This document shows, one piece after another, positions 1 to 6,154 of a DNA stretch of 12,510 nucleotides. Both the position numbers and the translations under genes were made by a program. Positions within the stretch are counted from its first letter, which is position 1. Every line of letters starts with the position of its first letter. Source of the DNA: Defluviitaleaceae bacterium (GTDB taxonomy: Bacteria > Bacillota > Clostridia > Lachnospirales > WRAX01); NCBI GenBank assembly GCA_009784355.1, contig WRBU01000013.1, positions 1-12,510 of the forward strand, read 5' to 3'. Below the pieces are notes generated by a model, which did not search any database, was not told the origin of the DNA, and was given only the letters and a program-made list of their open reading frames with translations.

Positions 1-15
1 ATAGCATAACCATTT

Positions 16-110
16 GTAGGGGCGGTTTTTAACCGCCCGTTATGCTTTTGATTTGCAGGTGTGTTTTACAAAACGTAAAGCTAGTGCGGGCGGCTACAAG
101 CCGCCCCTAC
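16..110 (+). repeat. palindromic repeat element, copy A
   Basis: A 95-bp element bounded by inverted ends GTAGGGGCGG and CCGCCCCTAC. Each end carries its own hairpin: 20-27 pairs with 31-38, and 88-95 pairs with 99-106. A second arm pair, AGCATAAC at 3-10 with GTTATGCT at 39-46, encloses the left hairpin. The middle (about 40-85) is unpaired and AT-richer and carries no ORF of its own. The reverse complement of 139-237 aligns to it along its whole length, so the two are copies of one element. It resembles a miniature inverted-repeat or REP-like element. No transposase is present and no target duplication is certain. Confidence 0.75.
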
Positions 111-138
111 AATGGTCAAAATGTGTTGTTGCTTACTT

Positions 139-237
139 GTAGGGGCGGACGTACTCGGTCGCCCGCTGAAGCTAATGCTTTGTAAAGTACACCTACAAAC
201 CATAAGCATAGCGGGCGGCTGGGACATCCGCCCCTAC
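139..237 (-). repeat. palindromic repeat element, copy B (inverted)
   Basis: A 99-bp element with the same GTAGGGGCGG and CCGCCCCTAC ends as the copy at 16-110, lying in the opposite orientation. Read on the minus strand, its centre contains TTTGTAGGTGTACTTTACAAA, which differs from the corresponding part of copy A at only a few positions. The terminal hairpins are less perfect: GGGCG at 143-147 with CGCCC at 160-164, and GGGCGG at 213-218 with CCGCCC at 228-233. The two copies have therefore diverged, and the centre is at least as well kept as the stem loops. Confidence 0.7.
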
Positions 238-265
238 GTGTTGTTTTTGTGTGTTTTGTTAATCG

Positions 266-325
266 GTATTGGGACACCGAGGGCGCGTCCCCTACAAAAA
301 GAGGGCGAACATTGTTCGCCCCTAC
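266..325. repeat. partial repeat units of the same family
   Basis: Two further short hairpins use the same terminal motif. GGGAC at 271-275 pairs with GTCCC at 287-291 and is followed by CTAC. GGGCGAAC at 303-310 pairs with GTTCGCCC at 314-321 and is followed by CTAC. The central part found in the two full copies is missing, so these look like remnants or solo ends. No credible gene lies anywhere in 1-328. Confidence 0.55.
294..325 (-). terminator. Rho-independent terminator of apbE
   Basis: On the minus strand, a few bases beyond the apbE stop, an 8-bp GC-rich stem (GGGCGAAC, loop AAT, GTTCGCCC) is followed by TCTTTTTG. This is the classical intrinsic terminator layout. The stem belongs to the repeat family filling 1-328, so a repeat end appears to serve as the terminator. 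Confidence 0.65.
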
Positions 326-328
326 GGA

Positions 329-1480
329 TTAATAGTCGCTGAAATCGATGTCTGCCAGCCAGTCAACGTAGGTTACGTTGCCGCCCTCGCCAAGTCCCGA
401 TGATATTACTATTGGTCTGCCGTCAGCACCTATGTCTTCTAACATAATAACGGCTTCTACGCCTGGGGTTCTTTCCACCAAAGCCATGCCTTCTTCTAAA
501 CCAAGCACAAAAATTGCTGTGGTAATACCTTCGCCAATTACGCCGTTTGGAGCAACTACCGCAACAGAAAGCATACCTGTTTCAACGGGTCTGCCTGTGG
601 TCGGGTCTAAAATGTGATGATAAAGTCTGCCTTCATACATGAAATTCCTTTGGTCTATTGCAGAAGACAATACAGCCATTGTACCCATTACTTCAAAATG
701 CCCCATGGTGTAGTCGTCGGGCAGGTCGGAGGTAAAAGGCAGTGTAATTCCTGCTATCCACGGGCTTCCATCTGGTCTGTATCCAAACAAAACATTGTCT
801 CCGCCCATTTCTACTATGCCTGTAATTCCTCGCTCCACGAAAAATGCTGCGACCACATCAGTCGCATAGCCTTTTGCAATGCCCCCAAGGTCTATTTGGG
901 CTTGGGGGTGTGCAAGGCGCACCCTGTTTCCATCAATAATAACTTCCGTGCCGACAGTGGGCAAAAGGGCATCAATTTGAGCTTGTGACGGCCTTGTTCC
1001 CCTTGGCGGGCCGCCGCCAGAGCCTGAAAAGCCCCATAAATTCATCACTGCACCAATAGTAATATCGAAGCCGCCATTTGTTAGCTCCTTAAATTCTTGC
1101 GAGCGTTGTAGCACGTATATTACGTGGTCATCCACCTCAACCCATTCGCCGCCAGCATTGTTTATACGCCAAACATCCGTGCCCTCTGCAAAGCGGTTAA
1201 AGATGCCGTCCAATTCACGTATAATTTCAAAGGCTTCTTCAATGGTTTCTCTATATTCTTGCTCCCTTTGGTTGTCTTGATAGCCGTAATAAAAAATTAT
1301 TATTCTTGAGCGTGTGTCAAAGCCATCCCATGTTTCCGCCCTAACTTGATGCATTGCATACTCCCCATGCTCTCCAAGGTCGCCTCTACCGTTGTTTTCG
1401 TCATTTCCGTTGCCGCCGTTGCAAGCAACCAAAGCCAGCAGCAAAACTGCCGCAAAAATTGTCATTAGTATTTTTCTCAT
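329..1480 (-). CDS. apbE: FAD:protein FMN transferase, ApbE-family lipoprotein
   Basis: Enzymes of this family move FMN from FAD onto a threonine of partner proteins such as NqrC or RnfG subunits, and work outside the membrane. The 383-residue product starts with a lipoprotein signal peptide: basic MRK, a hydrophobic stretch, then lipobox LVAC with Cys20. A low-complexity Gly/Asn linker follows. Family motifs are ITIGAVMNLWGF near 141-151, IDLGGIAKGYATD at 196-208, VEMGG at 223-227, and HHILDPTTGRP at 288-298. The usual metal-binding Asp-x-x-x-Thr motif near the C-terminus appears as Glu317-GIT-Thr321. AGAGGTGA lies 7 nt before the ATG. The gene stands alone; no Rnf, Nqr or other flavoprotein substrate is in the window, so its target is unknown. 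Confidence 0.93.
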   Translation of the reverse strand: MRKILMTIFAAVLLLALVACNGGNGNDENNGRGDLGEHGEYAMHQVRAETWDGFDTRSRIIIFYYGYQDNQREQEYRETIEEAFEIIRELDGIFNRFAEGTDVWRINNAGGEWVEVDDHVIYVLQRSQEFKELTNGGFDITIGAVMNLWGFSGSGGGPPRGTRPSQAQIDALLPTVGTEVIIDGNRVRLAHPQAQIDLGGIAKGYATDVVAAFFVERGITGIVEMGGDNVLFGYRPDGSPWIAGITLPFTSDLPDDYTMGHFEVMGTMAVLSSAIDQRNFMYEGRLYHHILDPTTGRPVETGMLSVAVVAPNGVIGEGITTAIFVLGLEEGMALVERTPGVEAVIMLEDIGADGRPIVISSGLGEGGNVTYVDWLADIDFSDY

Positions 1481-1500
1481 TTTAAAATCACCTCTTGGCT

Positions 1501-1529
1501 ATATTATCACCTATTCCATCTTTTGTCAA
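1501..1529 (-). promoter_or_regulatory. sigma-A-type promoter of apbE
   Basis: On the minus strand a perfect -35 TTGACA (1524-1529) is followed after 17 nt by TAATAT (1501-1506). The overlapping GATAAT would be an alternative -10 with 15-nt spacing. Transcription would start about 15 nt before the apbE ATG. A TGTCGAA core like that of a Spo0A box lies just upstream at 1540-1546, but a 7-mer is weak evidence. Confidence 0.6.
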
Positions 1530-1563
1530 ACTTTATTAATGTCGAATTGCGATGATATTCCTA

Positions 1564-1592
1564 TTGCTTTTTTTGCGGGCATTTGATATAAT
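1564..1592 (+). promoter_or_regulatory. extended -10 promoter of the Na/Pi transporter gene
   Basis: TGATATAAT contains a perfect TATAAT at 1587-1592 preceded by the TGn extension. TTGCTT at 1564-1569 lies 17 nt upstream as a partial -35. It faces away from the apbE promoter, so the two genes share a divergent intergenic region of about 160 bp. Confidence 0.6.
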
Positions 1593-1642
1593 ATTGGTGC
1601 ATTTCAGACAAATGTTAATTCCAAAGGAGTTTGGCGAAGTAT

Positions 1643-3268
1643 ATGGGTATAGACGGAATAATTTTAATTGCGGGAGGTCTGGGGCTATTTCTTTTTGGCA
1701 TGAGAATAATGTCCAGCGGGCTTCAAGCTATTGCGGGCGACCGCCTTCATGGTTTTTTGCAAAAGGCTACGTCTAATAGGTTTTTAGGGGTATTTGTTGG
1801 TATTGTTGCAACGGTAGCACTTAATAGCTCTACTGCTTCAACAGTTATGACTGTTAGTTTTGTTAACTCAGGCTTAATGAATTTGACCCAGTCCATAGGT
1901 ATTATATTAGGTGCTAATGTAGGGACTACTTTCAGTGGTCAGTTGGTAGCGTTTAGAGTTGACGCCTATGCTCCAATTTTTATATTCGTCGGCGTTATAA
2001 TGTATGCATTTATTAAAGATACAAGAATTAAAAATATAGGCTATGTTATATTGGGCTTTGGCATCCTATTTTTTGGCATTACAACCATGGGCGGACCTTT
2101 GCGTGGTTTGGGACAGCTTCCAGAGTTTAGAGAATTTTTGGTCAACTTTTCAAATCCATTTTTGGCGATTTTGGCTGGTTTTGCATTTACTGCCGCTGTG
2201 CAAAGCTCTACTGCCGCCACAGGGGTTTTAATTTCCATGCACGTACTCGGCGTGCCTATACCCTTTGAAACTTCGGCATTTATAATTTTGGGTACAAATA
2301 TAGGTACAAGTATTACAACCCTTATTGCGTCCATACCCGCAAACAGAGAAAGCAAGCGAGCCGCTATTTTTCATATAGGATACGACATTATAGGCTCTGC
2401 AATATTTGGTACTTTAATATTTTTAGTTCCGTCTATTTTAGGCTGGTTTGAAGCAACGTGGTACGGGGATACGGCACGTCAAGTGGCTATGTTTCACACT
2501 TTATATAATGTCGCCACTATGCTTATGCTTTTGGGCTTTATTGGACCCATTGCAAAACTTTTGTACAAAATTGTACCTTCAAAAGCCACAGAAACAGACA
2601 AAACATATGAGAAAAAACTCATATACCTTAATCTCACCAACCAAGCGGCACAACTTCCAAATATTGTAGTAAATGCCGCACATAAGGAAATTTGCCGAAT
2701 GGGCAGCATTGCAAACAAAAATTTAAAGCTGTCCATTGACTCTTTTTTTGAAAAAGACATTGAGAAAGCAAATAAGGTCTTGGAAAACGAAAAGGTCGTT
2801 AATTATTTAAACCAAGAAATTACGTCAAAACTTGTGTCGGTCAACAGTATGAGGCTATCTCCCAATGACGCAGAAAGAGTAGGTAAAATGTTCAGCATCT
2901 TGTCCGACATAGAAAGAATTGGAGACCATGCCGAAAACATAGCAGAGTATACCAAATTTATTAAAGAAAACAGCTTAAAATTTTCCGATGACGCAAAGGA
3001 AGAATTAAAGATTTTAAGTGACACAACTATAAAACTTGCAAAGGCGGCACTGTCTGCTTTTGGCAGCCAAAACCCAGCCAAACTACCCGAAATTGAAGAA
3101 CTTGAAGAAACGGTGGATAAACTGTCAAAAGATTTTGCCCAAAACCATGTCCAAAGATTAAAAACGGGATGTTGCGACCCAAAATGCGGCGTTATATTTG
3201 TTGACATGATAACAGACCTTGAAAGAAGCGGCGACCATGCGAATAATATTGCGTTTTCCGTGCAGTAA
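1643..3268 (+). CDS. Na/Pi cotransporter family protein with PhoU-like domain
   Basis: Predicted sodium-coupled phosphate transporter of the inner membrane (NptA/PNaS family), 541 residues. The N-terminal 310 or so residues hold two homologous membrane repeats, each with a signature: ALNSSTAST at about 59-66 with GANVGTT at 90-96, and QSSTAAT at 187-193 with GTNIGTS at 217-223. The soluble C-terminal part (about 340-541) is helical and carries two PhoU-type motifs, ERIGDHAENIA and ERSGDHANNIA. Known fusions of this type couple phosphate transport to a regulatory tail. The reading frame opens at a TTG (1631), but that codon is only 1 nt after AAAGGAG (1623-1629). The ATG at 1643 has a 13-nt spacer and gives the usual family N-terminus, so it is preferred. 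The promoter has no recognised phosphate-starvation operator. Convergent with the next gene. Confidence 0.9.
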   Translation: MGIDGIILIAGGLGLFLFGMRIMSSGLQAIAGDRLHGFLQKATSNRFLGVFVGIVATVALNSSTASTVMTVSFVNSGLMNLTQSIGIILGANVGTTFSGQLVAFRVDAYAPIFIFVGVIMYAFIKDTRIKNIGYVILGFGILFFGITTMGGPLRGLGQLPEFREFLVNFSNPFLAILAGFAFTAAVQSSTAATGVLISMHVLGVPIPFETSAFIILGTNIGTSITTLIASIPANRESKRAAIFHIGYDIIGSAIFGTLIFLVPSILGWFEATWYGDTARQVAMFHTLYNVATMLMLLGFIGPIAKLLYKIVPSKATETDKTYEKKLIYLNLTNQAAQLPNIVVNAAHKEICRMGSIANKNLKLSIDSFFEKDIEKANKVLENEKVVNYLNQEITSKLVSVNSMRLSPNDAERVGKMFSILSDIERIGDHAENIAEYTKFIKENSLKFSDDAKEELKILSDTTIKLAKAALSAFGSQNPAKLPEIEELEETVDKLSKDFAQNHVQRLKTGCCDPKCGVIFVDMITDLERSGDHANNIAFSVQ

Positions 3269-3274
3269 TATCAA

Positions 3275-3304
3275 AAAAGTACTTCCATAATTGGAAGTAC
3301 TTTT
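3275..3304. terminator. bidirectional Rho-independent terminator
   Basis: AAAAGTACTTCC (3275-3286) and GGAAGTACTTTT (3293-3304) form a perfect 12-bp stem around a 6-nt loop. The A and T tracts at its feet give a U-run in either direction, so it can end both the transporter gene (plus) and the secreted-protein gene (minus) that converge here. Confidence 0.85.
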
Positions 3305-3331
3305 ATAGTTCAAATTATTTTTCTTAATATA

Positions 3332-4225
3332 TTACCACGCAGTACCTACAAAATGAATAGAGCCGTTGAATTGTTTGGCAAGTTCTGTTCCTAGAAAGTC
3401 AATGCTTGTAACAGTACCCCAAGAGTTTCTGTTAAATCTCCAAACATCAAAGTGGGTGCCGTTAAACCAAGCGTACGCATGAAGTCTTCCTCCGTTCGAG
3501 TTGTGCGGTGTAGTCCAAGAACCCGTTACAGAAACGCTTGTGCTGTCAGTTGTACTAAAACCGACTGTTGCAGACACTACATTTGCAGGAAGGCTTACGC
3601 CAGCACTTCGAGTGACGGAATTACTAACGAACCTTTGTTGATTTATGCTCAAAGTAAGGTTTGGAGTAGAAGTGGTGGTAGAGGCTATTGGGGTTGTCCC
3701 CCGAACCATTCCGGCAGGACGTGGGTTGTTTGTTTCAAATATTGGGGAAGACATTGGTTGCGGCAGTATTGTATTATAGCCAGCTTTGTGTTCAAAGTGC
3801 TTTTCTATTGAATAAATATCAGCAACTTGTAAAAGATGGTTAAATTTAGCAACACCTATCTCATAAACAGACAGACTACCCGGGACTACAATAGTTACTG
3901 CAGTCACCAAGCCAATTTCTCTGTCTATGCCTAGTTCATGCAGCATGAGCTGATATGCAAGTATTTCTTCTGGCGAAAATTCAATAATTGTGTAATTTCC
4001 CCTTAAAAAATACTCTCCTATTTCTATTTTCTCAAGCTCTACTATCTCTTCTAGGGACATTGGTTGTATGTCTTCAAAATACATAGACGGCACTATAATG
4101 AAATCCTGCTGTATGCTGCTTGCAAAATAATCATCCTGTTCCGCAAAAATCATGGATGCCGCACCAACCGACAATAACATCAGTGCCGCTAGTACAAGTG
4201 CAGTTACTTTCTTAATCCTGTTCAT
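3332..4225 (-). CDS. unrecognised secreted protein
   Basis: I do not recognise this family. The 297-residue product has a clear Sec signal peptide: MNRIKK, a hydrophobic core to about residue 28, then ASMIFA before EQ as a likely cleavage site. There is no lipobox and no later membrane span. The mature N-terminal half (about 30-150) is acidic and mixed. Residues about 150-190 form a Pro/Ser/Thr-rich linker. The last 110 residues are rich in Ser, Thr, Asn and aromatic residues, alternate in a way suggestive of beta strands, and end with GSIHFVGTAW. No catalytic motif, cell-wall anchor or cysteine pair was noticed. AAGGAGG precedes the ATG at good spacing. It follows sigF on the same strand but has its own strong promoter, so joint function is not implied. 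A surface, wall or bacteriocin-like role would be guesswork. Confidence 0.75.
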   Translation of the reverse strand: MNRIKKVTALVLAALMLLSVGAASMIFAEQDDYFASSIQQDFIIVPSMYFEDIQPMSLEEIVELEKIEIGEYFLRGNYTIIEFSPEEILAYQLMLHELGIDREIGLVTAVTIVVPGSLSVYEIGVAKFNHLLQVADIYSIEKHFEHKAGYNTILPQPMSSPIFETNNPRPAGMVRGTTPIASTTTSTPNLTLSINQQRFVSNSVTRSAGVSLPANVVSATVGFSTTDSTSVSVTGSWTTPHNSNGGRLHAYAWFNGTHFDVWRFNRNSWGTVTSIDFLGTELAKQFNGSIHFVGTAW

Positions 4226-4375
4226 AGTTAAACCTCCTTGGGATTGTTTTTCCTAGGATGTTTTCGCAAATTTTAATAAAGTTTGCGGTTCGACGTCTTG
4301 CTACTCGTCATTATGTTGCAAAAGCATTACCCCCTCGTACGAAGAAACGATAGCTGTGCTATTTTTTACCACTTC
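4226..4375 (-). promoter_or_regulatory. long 5' leader of the secreted-protein gene
   Basis: From the promoter to the ATG there are about 150 nt. On the transcript strand CGCAAA and TTTGCG (4265-4270 and 4282-4287 on plus) can form a hairpin, extended by three A-U pairs past one mismatch. ATAGC-ACA-GCTAT can form a second small stem. I see no conserved core of a riboswitch class I know and no U-tract terminator, so regulation by the leader is only possible. Confidence 0.35.
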
Positions 4376-4381
4376 CTCTAC

Positions 4382-4409
4382 ATTATATCAAAAAGATATA
4401 CATTGTCAA
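4382..4409 (-). promoter_or_regulatory. consensus sigma-A promoter of the secreted-protein gene
   Basis: On the minus strand TTGACA (4404-4409) and TATAAT (4382-4387) are both perfect and separated by 16 nt. It lies just past the sigF stop codon, so the downstream gene can be expressed strongly in vegetative cells regardless of the spoIIA operon. Confidence 0.8.
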
Positions 4410-4424
4410 CTTTTGTTTTTAATG

Positions 4425-5177
4425 CTATGCTTCCAACTTCTGGCGCAGAATTTTAAGCACCCGCTTTTCAATGCGGCTAACTTGCACCTGCGACACCCCA
4501 ATGGCACTGGCTATTTGGCTTTGTGTTTTATCTTGAAAATAACGCATTATTATAACTTGGCGTTCCTTTGGCTCTAATTTGGTAATAATGTCGCGGAGGG
4601 CTATTTTATCTACCATTGTGTCATTTGAATCTGCTCCGCTTATTTCCAGCTTGTCAAGGAGATAAACCGGGCCGCTGTCCCCTTGATGGACAACAGCATA
4701 AATAGACTCCACCTCATAACCAGCATCCATAGCATGGGCAAGGTCTTCCACATCTATATTTAATGCCGATGCGATTTCTGCCATTGTAGGTACTTTACCT
4801 GTTTTTTGCTGCAAATTTTCTTGCATATATTTTGCTTTGGTTGCGATTTCTTTTAAAGGTCTGCTGACTTTTATCATACCGTCATCACGCAAAAACCGCT
4901 TAATTTCGCCCATTATCATAGGTACAGCATATGTAGAAAACCGCACCCCAAAATTTATATCAAATTTGTCTATGCATTTTATTAGCCCAATAGTGCCTAT
5001 TTGAAATAAATCCTCCAGCTCGTACCCTCTGTTTGCAAACTTTTTAACCACAGACCACACAAGCCCCGTGTTTTGCGCAACAATATCATCTCTTGCCCTC
5101 ATATCGCCGCTTTGAGAAGCGGCTATAAGCTCAAAGGTTTTGTCCATGGATTTTTCTGATGCCGATACATTTATCAT
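4425..5177 (-). CDS. sigF: RNA polymerase sporulation sigma factor SigF
   Basis: SigF directs the first forespore-specific transcription after asymmetric division. The 250-residue product has region 2 at about 35-103, including GYELEDLFQIGTIGLIKCID and RFSTYAVPMIMGEIKRFLRD. Region 3 follows through about residue 165. Region 4 ends in the helix-turn-helix TQSQIASAIGVSQVQVSRIE at 218-237. Identity to SigF of Bacillus is obvious along the whole chain. SigG is very similar, but the position directly after spoIIAB settles the choice. GGAGGG lies 6 nt before the ATG, and 26 nt separate it from spoIIAB. It is held inactive by SpoIIAB. No terminator is visible after the stop, so transcription may read into the next gene. 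Confidence 0.95.
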   Translation of the reverse strand: MINVSASEKSMDKTFELIAASQSGDMRARDDIVAQNTGLVWSVVKKFANRGYELEDLFQIGTIGLIKCIDKFDINFGVRFSTYAVPMIMGEIKRFLRDDGMIKVSRPLKEIATKAKYMQENLQQKTGKVPTMAEIASALNIDVEDLAHAMDAGYEVESIYAVVHQGDSGPVYLLDKLEISGADSNDTMVDKIALRDIITKLEPKERQVIIMRYFQDKTQSQIASAIGVSQVQVSRIEKRVLKILRQKLEA

Positions 5178-5203
5178 TGCTATCCCTCCAAGCCACTCCC
5201 TTT

Positions 5204-5632
5204 CTATTGTGTTATTTTTTTACTCATTTTCACAACTGTACCCTCGCCAAGGGCAGAATGCACCACGACTTCATCCATAAATTCTTCCATAACCGTAAAT
5301 CCCATTCCACTGCGTTCTTCATCGGGTTTTGTAGTATACAGTGGCTCTCTAGCTGCTGCAATATCATTGATGCCCATGCCTTTGTCTTCTATTTCTACCC
5401 AAATTTCGTTATCTAGAATTTGGCATCGCAAATATATCCATTTTTCATCGTCACAACCTGCGCCATAGCCGTGAATCATAGCATTTGTTACTGCCTCAGA
5501 CACTGCTGTTTTTACTTCATTTAGCTCTGCTAAAGTAGGGTTTAGCTGGGCGGCAAAGGCGGCAGCACAAACTCTTGCAAAGGCTTGGTTTTGCGAAATA
5601 GCCAAAAACTTCATCTCAAATATATTTTGCAT
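5204..5632 (-). CDS. spoIIAB: anti-sigma-F factor and serine kinase SpoIIAB
   Basis: SpoIIAB binds SigF and blocks it, and phosphorylates SpoIIAA using ATP. The 142-residue chain is a GHKL-type ATPase. The N box is EAVTNAMIHGY with Glu46 and Asn50, the G1 box is EDKGMGI at about 82-88, and the lid and G2 region TTKPDEERSGMGF is at 100-112, including the Arg used for partner contact. The N-terminus (FLAISQNQAFAR) and the middle align closely with the Bacillus protein. AGGGGG precedes the ATG. The gene is 20 nt from spoIIAA and 26 nt from sigF, in the standard operon order. Confidence 0.95.
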   Translation of the reverse strand: MQNIFEMKFLAISQNQAFARVCAAAFAAQLNPTLAELNEVKTAVSEAVTNAMIHGYGAGCDDEKWIYLRCQILDNEIWVEIEDKGMGINDIAAAREPLYTTKPDEERSGMGFTVMEEFMDEVVVHSALGEGTVVKMSKKITQ

Positions 5633-5652
5633 TTTTATCCCCCTTGTCTAAT

Positions 5653-6000
5653 TTATATCCCTACGCCGAGGTTATTTTCTATTTCATCCAGCCCCGCAAA
5701 ACAAGGCACAATACGCTTTAAGCCACTTATTTCAAAAATACGCCCTATCTCTGCACCTATATTAATGGCAAAAACACGCCCTCCGCTCTTTTGCAATTCT
5801 TTGTAACGGCCAATAACCATCCCAATACCGGAACTGTCCATAAAAGATACATGCGCAAAGTCAAAAACGATATTTTTTGCATTGCTTTTTGCAAACTCAT
5901 TTGTTATACTATTCTTAATATTTTGTGCTGTATGGTGGTCAATTTCTCCTCGGATTTTGGCCACCAAATTTCCGTTTCTTTCAACAAAAGTTACCTTCAT
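5653..6000 (-). CDS. spoIIAA: anti-sigma-F factor antagonist SpoIIAA
   Basis: A STAS-domain protein of 115 residues that frees SigF by capturing SpoIIAB. Its phosphorylation by SpoIIAB turns this off. The key motif is FMDSSGIG at 53-60, where Ser57 corresponds to the phosphorylated Ser58 of Bacillus. The frame is open upstream to 6069, but the ATG at 6000 is preferred. GGGAG lies 8 nt before it, the protein then begins MKVTFVERNGNLVAKIRGEI like its relatives, and a good promoter overlaps the upstream extension. First gene of the operon; SpoIIE, which dephosphorylates it, is not in the window. Confidence 0.93.
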   Translation of the reverse strand: MKVTFVERNGNLVAKIRGEIDHHTAQNIKNSITNEFAKSNAKNIVFDFAHVSFMDSSGIGMVIGRYKELQKSGGRVFAINIGAEIGRIFEISGLKRIVPCFAGLDEIENNLGVGI

Positions 6001-6040
6001 TTTTGCATCTCCCATCATTGGTAATTTCCATTTTAATCCA

Positions 6041-6069
6041 AGTATACCAAAAAATTCAAAGTAGGTCAA
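6041..6069 (-). promoter_or_regulatory. promoter of the spoIIA operon
   Basis: On the minus strand TTGACC (6064-6069), a 17-nt spacer and TATACT (6041-6046) form a good housekeeping-type promoter, with a start about 34 nt before spoIIAA. In Bacillus this operon uses sigma-H and Spo0A. A weak sigma-H-like arrangement (GAAATT followed by GAATT) overlaps, but its spacing is about 2 nt too long. CGACGAAA at 6077-6084 is one base off a Spo0A-box core. Confidence 0.5.
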
Positions 6070-6154
6070 GCAGAAATTTCGTCGTGCTATTTTAGTTTAA
6101 ATTTTACATTTCTGGAAATACTTGTGATATACAATATTGGCGGGATGTGGTTTT

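Noticed and set aside
1..325. CRISPR array
   Set aside because: The repeats are palindromic, alternate in orientation and vary in spacing; there are no regular spacers and no cas genes.
112..342. Open frame of 76 codons on the plus strand
   Set aside because: It runs through the palindromic repeats and has no ribosome site; the composition follows the repeats.
614..988. 124-codon plus-strand frame
   Set aside because: It lies wholly opposite apbE, whose family motifs are clear on the minus strand.
3452..3811. 119-codon plus-strand frame
   Set aside because: Antisense to the secreted-protein gene, which has a signal peptide, ribosome site and promoter.
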